DNA from: Clostridia bacterium
GTDB lineage: Bacteria > Bacillota_A > Clostridia > Oscillospirales > Acutalibacteraceae
DNA length: 22,372 nt
Direction of reading: 5' to 3'
Assembly: GCA_024699005.1 (NCBI GenBank)
Contig: JAILQN010000297.1
Coordinates: forward strand, 1-22,372
A program made the position numbers and the translations under genes. The notes beneath the pieces are model-generated. The model saw nothing but the letters and a program-made list of their open reading frames with translations, was not told where the DNA came from and searched no databases. Each line of letters starts with the position of its first letter. Positions within the stretch are counted from its first letter, which is position 1. Positions 16,134-22,372 of this stretch are shown here, in pieces.

Positions 16134-17050
16134 CAAGAGGTTTTATAACGTTAGCCACGGGTTCGGATATCTACTATAGGATGGCGTATAACCTTCTGCG
16201 CTCGTTCAGGCTGTTTGACAAGAACACGCCGTTTGCAATCCTGTGCGACAGGGAAAACGAATACACAAAGGAGTTTTCGGATGCGATCATCCTTGAAAAC
16301 GTAACAAACAGTTATCTGGATAAGTTCCGTCTGCTGACCGACGCCCCTTATGACGAGAATATTTTTATAGAACCGGATTGCCTGGTTTATCATGATCTGC
16401 GGCATTTCTGGGACCTGCTTTCAGGGAAATATGATTTTACAACCTTCGGTTGGGATGATCATTCATTGATATTCTTTTCTGATCCTGAGTATGCAATGAC
16501 AAAATTTTTGGGCAGCAGTGACGCTCTGGTTTCAATGTTCAATCCGGGATATTTGTTTATACGCAACGGGGACGTATGTACAAAGATATATGCTGACGCC
16601 ATGCGTATTATCGAAGAAATAAAAGCCGATCCGAAACTTAAAGACGATCCTGAGATCATGTGTAAAGGCTGCATCAGGGATGATCCGGTATTCTATCTTG
16701 CCATGTCCAAAAACGAGTGCCGATGCGCACAGCACCCTGACACAGGCAAATGCATATCTCTGTACGGAATAAAAAAAATAAGAAATATCAGTTTGTCGCG
16801 CGGGCGGCTTGACGCATCGTGGTGGAATTATGAGCTTACAGACTGTAATATACTGCATTTTTCCACAAGACGCACAATTGAGGAGGGGCTGTACAGTCAG
16901 CAGGTATTGGTCCTTAACCGGTTATCAAAGGGGAAGAACGATTTGTTGACACGCGCTCTGGAAAGCCGTTTTTGCTTCATTGCGATTGATTTATATAAAA
17001 AGACAAAGAACCGTATTGTCAAACGCTTAAAACCCGCCCGGAAAGCATAG
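16130..17050 (+). CDS. Probable GT-A-fold glycosyltransferase of uncertain family
   Basis: This 306-residue soluble protein opens with GFITLATGSDIYYRMAYNLL, which recalls nucleotide-sugar transferases with a GT8-like GT-A fold. IFIEPDCLVY at 78-87 sits where such enzymes have DxD, here read as E81-P-D83. A Cys-rich stretch, CKGCIRDDPVFYLAM, and a later ILHFS with His follow in the order expected for donor and metal sites. The C-terminus is basic. I cannot name the family. It is coupled to licD by an ATGA overlap, so it may act on the same branch. It could be a GT8-like enzyme or a divergent hexosyltransferase. Confidence 0.65.
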   Translation: MTRGFITLATGSDIYYRMAYNLLRSFRLFDKNTPFAILCDRENEYTKEFSDAIILENVTNSYLDKFRLLTDAPYDENIFIEPDCLVYHDLRHFWDLLSGKYDFTTFGWDDHSLIFFSDPEYAMTKFLGSSDALVSMFNPGYLFIRNGDVCTKIYADAMRIIEEIKADPKLKDDPEIMCKGCIRDDPVFYLAMSKNECRCAQHPDTGKCISLYGIKKIRNISLSRGRLDASWWNYELTDCNILHFSTRRTIEEGLYSQQVLVLNRLSKGKNDLLTRALESRFCFIAIDLYKKTKNRIVKRLKPARKA

Positions 17051-17052
17051 TC

Positions 17053-18114
17053 ATGGAAAAAAAGAGAGTAGTTATCCTTCAGAAAAGGATCAAAGAATAC
17101 AGGGTCCCGTTATTTGACGGGATCGGCGAACTGTATGACACCACTGTCGTGGGATATCAGGATCCGCTCATTAAGGGGGAGCATTATTCCGTCCTGCGGC
17201 TGAAACACAGATATTGGCCCGTTTCTCTGGATTATGTATGGGACCGGGAATTAAGGAAGCTTCTGCGTTCCGCGGACGTGATAATAAAACCCACGGATTT
17301 CAGACCGATAAATCAGGTCATACTGAAGGCTGTGGCGCCGAAAGCGAAACGGATAATGTTCGGGATCGGAGTCAGCGCTTCCTATAACGAGCATTATGAC
17401 GGTACGGACCAAACCGCGCAGTATCTGAAAATGATAGACGGCAGCGACGCCGTAATGTTCTATTATTCATATCCTAAAGAAAAGTACGTAAAACAGGGCG
17501 CGGATCCCGCAAAGCTTTTCGTGTTCAACAATACCGTCGACGTACCGGAAATGCCGTTATGCAGAAAACCCGGGAAACTGTTGTTCATCGGGGAATTGTA
17601 TCGCCAGAAGGGCGTTGACATACTGATCGAGCAGTATGCACGCGCTTATTCGGAGAAAAAGGATATCCCGGATCTTATCATCGTCGGCGACGGAGCAGAA
17701 CGCGCCGAGCTGGAGAAGACGGTAAGAGAAAAGGCGCTTGAAAGCAAGATATCCTTTTTGGGAAAGATCACGGAGAACGACAGGCTCAAGCCGATCTTTG
17801 AAACTGCAATAGCCACGATCTCCCCACGGCAGGCAGGGCTCAGCGTTCTTAAATCCATGGCGTTCGGCGTGCCTTTCGTGACTCTTGAAAACGCAATAAC
17901 CGGCGGCGAGATATTCAATATCGAGAACGGCAAAACGGGCGTGATCCTGAAGGATGAAAACGAACTTAAGGATATGATCCTGGATTGTTCGGAACGAACA
18001 GACTATTACAGCACGATGGGGGAGAACGCAAGGGCGTTCTATTATAACAACCGGACGATCGCACGATCCGTAAAAGCCTTTGATGACGCGATACGTTATG
18101 TATTGTCCGAATGA
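17053..18114 (+). CDS. GT4-like glycosyltransferase lacking the E-x7-E motif
   Basis: This 353-residue GT-B protein has RQKGVDILIEQY (184-195) and VGDGAERAEL (211-220), the usual donor-domain landmarks. The segment where E-x7-E should be reads RQAGLSVLKSMAFG, so both Glu positions are replaced (Arg259 and Lys267). A related GT4 subgroup with a GLS/GLT segment and no Glu pair is familiar, so this need not mean inactivity. It starts 2 bases after the preceding stop. It should transfer one residue of the repeat unit; the exact role is unknown. Confidence 0.8.
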   Translation: MEKKRVVILQKRIKEYRVPLFDGIGELYDTTVVGYQDPLIKGEHYSVLRLKHRYWPVSLDYVWDRELRKLLRSADVIIKPTDFRPINQVILKAVAPKAKRIMFGIGVSASYNEHYDGTDQTAQYLKMIDGSDAVMFYYSYPKEKYVKQGADPAKLFVFNNTVDVPEMPLCRKPGKLLFIGELYRQKGVDILIEQYARAYSEKKDIPDLIIVGDGAERAELEKTVREKALESKISFLGKITENDRLKPIFETAIATISPRQAGLSVLKSMAFGVPFVTLENAITGGEIFNIENGKTGVILKDENELKDMILDCSERTDYYSTMGENARAFYYNNRTIARSVKAFDDAIRYVLSE

Positions 18115-18130
18115 ACGCGCCTCTGCGCAG

Positions 18131-18136
18131 AAAGGA
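18131..18136 (+). promoter_or_regulatory. Ribosome binding site favouring the wecC start at 18145
   Basis: AAAGGA lies 8 bases before ATG 18145. It abuts an earlier in-frame ATG at 18136, which is therefore too close to be served by it. Confidence 0.6.
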
Positions 18137-18144
18137 TGCAGATT

Positions 18145-19386
18145 ATGAAGTCGGATTCAGATATACTTGTGAATGTTATCGGGCTTGGATATATCGGGCT
18201 GCCGACGGCGCTCATGCTGGCTTCTCACGGTGTGCGTGTCATCGGTACGGACTGTAATAAGGATCTGGTCGCAACTCTGCGTTCCGGTCATATCACGTTT
18301 GAGGAAGAGGGTCTGTCCGATCTGTTCCGGAAAGCGGCTGATTCGGGGATCGGATTCTCGGAAGAATATCAGAAAGCTGACATATATATTATTTCCGTCC
18401 CGACGCCGTATAATAAATTTACAAAAAAAATCGACGCCGGGTACGTGACCGATGCTGTCAGAAGCGTATTGAACATTTGTCCCAAAGGCTCTGTCCTTGT
18501 GATCGAATCCACGATTTCTCCGGGTACTATCGAAAAGAAGATCTATCCCGAGATAGAGGCGCTCGGATTTTCGACAGGCAGCGATATACACGTCGTCCAC
18601 GCTCCCGAGAGGATCATTCCCGGCAATATGATATATGAGCTTGAACACAACAACCGGACGATCGGAGCGCAGGACCGGGAGATCGGCGAGCGGATCGGGC
18701 GGATATATTCTTCGTTCTGCAAAGGCGAGATCGTGGTAACGGATATCAGGACCGCGGAAATGACGAAGGTGGTCGAAAATACCTATCGCGCCGTAAATAT
18801 CGCGTTCGCCAATGAACTTGCGAAGATCTGCCGGTACGACGATATGGACGTTTACGAGATCATACGCATCTGCAATCTGCATCCCAGAGTAAACATCCTG
18901 CAGCCCGGCCCCGGGGTTGGCGGACACTGCATTTCCGTGGATCCGTGGTTCCTTGTGGGGGATTATCCTTCTCTTGCAAAAGTCATTGACGAATCCATGA
19001 AAACCAATGACAGTATGCCGGATTTCGTTCTGAACCGGATATACGAGGTTATGCAGGAAAACGGTATCCGCGATACAGGCCGCGTCGGACTGTACGGACT
19101 GACTTATAAAGAGAACGTCGACGACGTCCGGGAATCGCCCACACTTCAGCTTCTGGAATCGCAGAAAAGGCATCTTGCCGCCGGGCTGAAAGTATATGAT
19201 CCTTTTATAAAAAAGACGATAGCGGAGAATCAGTACTTTGATTTTGACGAATTCCTGCGGGATATCGATCTGATCGTTATAATGGTCAGGCATGACCATA
19301 TACGGGAACAAATGGATAAGATCGCCGGAAAGGTGATCCTGGACTGCCACAATATCTGCCCGTTCAAGGGAACCTATCACATCTGA
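18145..19386 (+). CDS. wecC: UDP-N-acetyl-D-mannosamine dehydrogenase, WecC type
   Basis: This 413-residue NAD-dependent dehydrogenase should oxidise UDP-ManNAc to UDP-ManNAcA. Features are GLGYIG (13-18), IESTISPG (120-127), HAPERIIPGN (152-161), Lys208 in AEMTKVVENTYR, and the catalytic Cys262 in GGHCISVDPWF. HAPERIIPG and the ISVDPWF ending separate it from the TviB branch seen earlier in the window and place it with WecC. It is followed 11 bases later by the epimerase that makes its substrate. The 30-base gap before it has a very small GC-rich inverted repeat and no terminator. Confidence 0.92.
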   Translation: MKSDSDILVNVIGLGYIGLPTALMLASHGVRVIGTDCNKDLVATLRSGHITFEEEGLSDLFRKAADSGIGFSEEYQKADIYIISVPTPYNKFTKKIDAGYVTDAVRSVLNICPKGSVLVIESTISPGTIEKKIYPEIEALGFSTGSDIHVVHAPERIIPGNMIYELEHNNRTIGAQDREIGERIGRIYSSFCKGEIVVTDIRTAEMTKVVENTYRAVNIAFANELAKICRYDDMDVYEIIRICNLHPRVNILQPGPGVGGHCISVDPWFLVGDYPSLAKVIDESMKTNDSMPDFVLNRIYEVMQENGIRDTGRVGLYGLTYKENVDDVRESPTLQLLESQKRHLAAGLKVYDPFIKKTIAENQYFDFDEFLRDIDLIVIMVRHDHIREQMDKIAGKVILDCHNICPFKGTYHI

Positions 19387-19397
19387 CAACAGAAAGC

Positions 19398-20525
19398 ATG
19401 AAGAGGATACTTGTTGTATTCGGCACAAGGCCGGAAGCGATAAAAATGTGCCCGCTGATAAAAGAACTGAAAACCAGACCGGGTTTTCAGGTGCGGGTAT
19501 GCGTTACGGCGCAGCATCGGCAGATGCTGGATCAGGTGCTGGACGTGTTCGGAGTCGTTCCCGATCATGATCTGGATATAATGGCGGAAAAACAGGATCT
19601 GTTTTATATCACGACTCATATTTTGAACGATATCAGGACTGTAATAGAGAACGAGGCTCCCGACGTCGTTCTGGTCCACGGCGATACGACTACCGCTTTT
19701 GCCGTTTCGCTTGCCTGTTTCTATCTTGGCGTTCCGGTGGGACATGTGGAGGCGGGGCTGCGTACTTACAATCTGCGCTCTCCGTTCCCCGAGGAATTCA
19801 ACAGGCAGGTCGTTTCCGTTACGGCAAAATACAACTTCGCGCCGACCCGGAACGCGGCTGATAACCTGATAAAGGAAGGCAGGGATCGGGCAGGCATCTA
19901 TATTACGGGCAACACCGTGATAGACGCGATGAAAGATACCGTATCGGACGATTACAGACACCCGGTGCTGGATTGGGTGGGCGACTGCAGAATGATCTTT
20001 ATCACAGCGCATCGCAGGGAAAATCTCGGTCAGCCGATGCGCAATATGTTCCGGGCGATCCGCCGTGTACTGGAAGAACACGGCGACTGCCGGGCGGTCT
20101 ATCCTGTACACCGGAATCCTGCCGTCAGACAGATCGCCGGGGAGGAATTGGGGGACTGCCGTTCTATCCGGCTTATCGATCCTATCGACGTTATCGACTG
20201 CCATAATTTTGAGGCGCGCTCATTTCTGTGCCTGACTGATTCCGGCGGGATCCAGGAGGAATGTCCTCATTTCGGCGTCCCGGTCCTGGTTCTGCGGGAT
20301 ACTACCGAGCGGCCGGAAGGCGTCGCTTCCGGCAGTCTGAAGCTTGTGGGGACAGACGAAAACACGATCTATGACGCCTTTACTCAGCTTCTCGACAGGC
20401 CGGACGTGTATAAAAATATGAGCGTTGCGTGCAATCCGTACGGCGACGGACACGCGAGCGAGCGGATCGCCGATATCCTGGAATCCGGAAGGTATCAGCC
20501 ATGGGAAATGAAGATAACGGAATAA
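19398..20525 (+). CDS. wecB: UDP-GlcNAc 2-epimerase (non-hydrolysing), WecB type
   Basis: This 375-residue enzyme should convert UDP-GlcNAc to UDP-ManNAc, the substrate of the adjacent WecC homologue. Family motifs are GTRPEAIK (9-16), HGDTTTA (94-100) with Asp95-equivalent acid, HVEAGLRT (116-123) with Glu118, the TAHRREN stretch (203-209) with His205, and DSGGIQEE (281-288). Length is typical. After this motif the usual APSLGKPVL reads CPHFGVPVL, a variation near the UDP site. The start has only a weak purine stretch before it. It overlaps the following GT2 by 25 bases. Confidence 0.94.
   Translation: MKRILVVFGTRPEAIKMCPLIKELKTRPGFQVRVCVTAQHRQMLDQVLDVFGVVPDHDLDIMAEKQDLFYITTHILNDIRTVIENEAPDVVLVHGDTTTAFAVSLACFYLGVPVGHVEAGLRTYNLRSPFPEEFNRQVVSVTAKYNFAPTRNAADNLIKEGRDRAGIYITGNTVIDAMKDTVSDDYRHPVLDWVGDCRMIFITAHRRENLGQPMRNMFRAIRRVLEEHGDCRAVYPVHRNPAVRQIAGEELGDCRSIRLIDPIDVIDCHNFEARSFLCLTDSGGIQEECPHFGVPVLVLRDTTERPEGVASGSLKLVGTDENTIYDAFTQLLDRPDVYKNMSVACNPYGDGHASERIADILESGRYQPWEMKITE
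20487..20492 (+). promoter_or_regulatory. Ribosome binding site fixing the GT2 start at 20501
   Basis: GGAAGG lies 8 bases before ATG 20501, inside the end of wecB. It rules out the much earlier in-frame start at 20429. Confidence 0.8.
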
Positions 20526-21505
20526 CTGTCGCTCCTGAAGGCGGTCTTCCGCTCGTGAGCGTGATAGTTCCATTATATAACGTTGAGAAATATCTGCGGC
20601 AATGTCTTGACAGTATCCTTGCGCAGACGTATCAGAATCTGGAAATTATTCTGGTTGATGACGGATCGACAGACTCGTCAGCTGAGATATGCCGCGGATA
20701 CTGCGAAAAGGACGAACGTTTCCGTCTGTTCCGTAAAGAGAACAGCGGCGCTTCCGGCGCAAGGAATTACGGATTGGATCACGCAAGGGGAGAATATATT
20801 TATTTTCTGGACAGCGACGACGAGATCCTGCCATCCGCGATAGAAAAACTGGTAAACTGTGCGGTGGAAAACAGCGCGGATCTGGTGTTTTTTGAAGCAA
20901 AAACGAAAAATGAAGACGGAACTGCTTTAAGCGGAAAATATGATTATCACCGGCAGTATTCTCCCGATATGCCGTACAGGATGATGGAGGAAATGACGGC
21001 GCACAAGGAGTTTCACGTCGGGATCTGGCTCTTTCTTCTGGAAAAGAAGCTGCTGGACGATAATAATCTGCGTTTCAGGGAAGGCATCATATCCGAAGAT
21101 ATGATCATGGTGTATCAGCTGTTTTCCCTGGCAAAGCGCGGCGCCCACGTGCACGAATATCTGTATATAAGGCGGTACCGACCAGATTCGGTGACAACTT
21201 CCGCATTGACGGAAAAAAACTACGTCAGCGCTTCTGCGGTATATCATGATGTTTCCGCTTTCAGAAAAACCCTTCCCCCAGGGAAGCAGACGCCCGGTCA
21301 GCTTATCAGGTGTTCGTATCTTGTTCTGAACGTTTACCGTCAGATGCCGTCTGAGATAAAAAACAAGTACAAAAACGACTATGCCGAGATCGTTGCGGAT
21401 ATTCTTGAAAACGATGCATACGGGGATAAGGCTTTGTATTATGACTGCAAAAGCCGTCTGCTCTGGGGAGCTTATAAACTGAAACAGAAATTATTGAGTA
21501 AATGA
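20501..21505 (+). CDS. GT2 family glycosyltransferase
   Basis: This 334-residue GT-A inverting glycosyltransferase has the classic motifs VSVIVPLYNVEKYL (19-32), LVDDGSTD (51-58), SGASGARNYG (82-91) and the metal-binding Asp104-Ser-Asp106 in FLDSDDE. EDMIMVYQLF marks the likely catalytic base region. There is no transmembrane segment, so it works at the cytosolic membrane face. It begins inside wecB and is followed 9 bases later by the last gene. Its donor may be one of the sugars made by the neighbouring genes; that is a guess. Confidence 0.9.
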   Translation: MGNEDNGITVAPEGGLPLVSVIVPLYNVEKYLRQCLDSILAQTYQNLEIILVDDGSTDSSAEICRGYCEKDERFRLFRKENSGASGARNYGLDHARGEYIYFLDSDDEILPSAIEKLVNCAVENSADLVFFEAKTKNEDGTALSGKYDYHRQYSPDMPYRMMEEMTAHKEFHVGIWLFLLEKKLLDDNNLRFREGIISEDMIMVYQLFSLAKRGAHVHEYLYIRRYRPDSVTTSALTEKNYVSASAVYHDVSAFRKTLPPGKQTPGQLIRCSYLVLNVYRQMPSEIKNKYKNDYAEIVADILENDAYGDKALYYDCKSRLLWGAYKLKQKLLSK

Positions 21506-21514
21506 GGCACGTGT

Positions 21515-22372
21515 ATGGATGAAAACAAAAAAGTGATGATGGTGATGCCTCATATGATGGGCGGAGGCGCGGAACGCGTTGCCGCACAGATCATAAACAG
21601 CATGAACAGGACCGGATGTGAGACGCGTTTTTTGCTGATCCGCGCAAAAAGAGACGAGGTCGTAAACACGGATCTTGACGATAAAACCGGATTGATCCTG
21701 CTTTCCGAAAAACTGAAAGCTGAATCCCTGCTACAGAAACTTGCTTATCTTCCGCTGAGGCTGTATTCCACCTTTGTCGGAACGTTGTATGAAAAAAAGG
21801 AACGGGACGTTCCCGCGTCTGCAGGATGGGCATCAGTCGTATGGCAGTATCATCGGGAGATCCGCTGGATCCGGGATTATCTCCTGCAGTATCCCGATCT
21901 TGCGGTAATGGTTTTTCTGCAGCCGGCGATACCCATCGTGATGCTTGCGGCAGAAGGTTTGCCCAACAGGGTGGTGTTTTCCGAACGCGCGGACCCCGAG
22001 AGGCTTATGAAAAAGCGCTACGGCAGACGTTTTATCGAAAAGTATTACGCTCGGGCGGACGCGGCTGTGTTCCAGACCGAAGCCGCCAGAGCCGGTTATC
22101 CCGATAATATAGCCGCGAAGGGGACCGTTATTCCCAATCCGTTGAAGCCCGGGCTGCCGGACAGATATACAGGCGAACGCAGCAAAAGGATAGTCACGTT
22201 CTGCCGGATATCAAAACAGAAAAATCTGCCCCTTGCCATACGCGCCTTTGCGCTGTTTTCGGAAAGTCATCCTGAATACACTTTCGCCGTATACGGCGAC
22301 GCTCTGTATGAAGAAGGGCTCGGGGTCGAGCGGGAATGCAAAAAGCTTATTTCAGAGCTGAACCTTGCGGAT
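21515..22372 (+). CDS. GT4 glycosyltransferase, 3' end cut by the window
   Basis: The first 286 codons are open to the window edge. The start is ATG 21515 with GAGG at 21504-21507. The N-terminus KVMMVMPHMMGGGAERVA is the acceptor-side Gly-rich loop typical of GT4 proteins, and VTFCRISKQKNLPLAIRAF in the second half is the donor-domain entry with Lys and Asn in place. The E-x7-E segment would lie beyond the edge. A linker near residues 65-110 is charged and less conserved-looking. It continues the run of transferases downstream of wecB. Confidence 0.87.
   Translation, partial: MDENKKVMMVMPHMMGGGAERVAAQIINSMNRTGCETRFLLIRAKRDEVVNTDLDDKTGLILLSEKLKAESLLQKLAYLPLRLYSTFVGTLYEKKERDVPASAGWASVVWQYHREIRWIRDYLLQYPDLAVMVFLQPAIPIVMLAAEGLPNRVVFSERADPERLMKKRYGRRFIEKYYARADAAVFQTEAARAGYPDNIAAKGTVIPNPLKPGLPDRYTGERSKRIVTFCRISKQKNLPLAIRAFALFSESHPEYTFAVYGDALYEEGLGVERECKKLISELNLAD

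Noticed and set aside
18115..18144. GC-rich inverted repeat in the gap before wecC as a terminator or promoter
   Set aside because: The stem is about 4 bp with no T-run, and I see no convincing -35/-10 pair in so short a gap.
18157..19428. Long minus-strand open frame (423 codons) opposite wecC
   Set aside because: It mirrors the codon pattern of wecC, shows no family motif and has no ribosome site. The plus-strand frame has full WecC motifs.

Overview
The window is one uninterrupted, plus-strand capsule or exopolysaccharide biosynthesis operon, probably from a Clostridia-type member of the Bacillota. The evidence for that placement is the CpsB-type PHP phosphatase, the strong AGGAGG-like ribosome sites, the use of TTG and GTG starts, and the Clostridia-like N-terminus of the priming transferase. 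The genus cannot be told from the sequence. Nineteen genes run head to tail and many overlap by 4 to 40 bases. No gap exceeds about 55 bases, so there is no sizeable gene-free stretch. I see no convincing terminator, tRNA, rRNA, CRISPR array or mobile element. The promoter must lie upstream of base 1, and the operon continues past the right edge.

Region 1 (5-4846) is the control and chain-length module. It holds a CpsB/Wzh-like tyrosine phosphatase, a membrane-anchored protein with three Ig-like modules, and two consecutive Wzz-BY-kinase fusions. Both fusions end in tyrosine-rich tails of different design. The first has a strict one-in-three Tyr ladder with Lys/Arg and then an acidic end. The second has a neutral Gly-Tyr tail and then a basic end.

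Region 2 (4827-10726) is export, priming and the first sugars. It holds an ABC exporter that may act as a PglK-like flippase, a priming phosphoglycosyl transferase, a PglA-like GT4, and a TviB/TviC (WbpO/WbpP) pair. That pair should make UDP-GlcNAcA and/or UDP-GalNAcA.

Region 3 (10723-18114) is assembly and decoration. It holds several glycosyltransferases, a Wzy-like polymerase, an O-acyltransferase, a LicD phosphotransferase, and a probable GT-A enzyme of uncertain family.

Region 4 (18145-22372) holds the WecC/WecB pair for UDP-ManNAcA, a GT2, and a GT4 cut by the window edge. Overall the operon predicts an anionic polymer that may contain both GalNAcA/GlcNAcA and ManNAcA. It would probably be O-acylated and carry a LicD-added phospho-substituent, and would be assembled by a Wzy-type route. 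No Wzx flippase is visible in the window. The least ordinary parts are the paired kinases with engineered-looking Tyr tails and the Ig-like membrane protein beside them.
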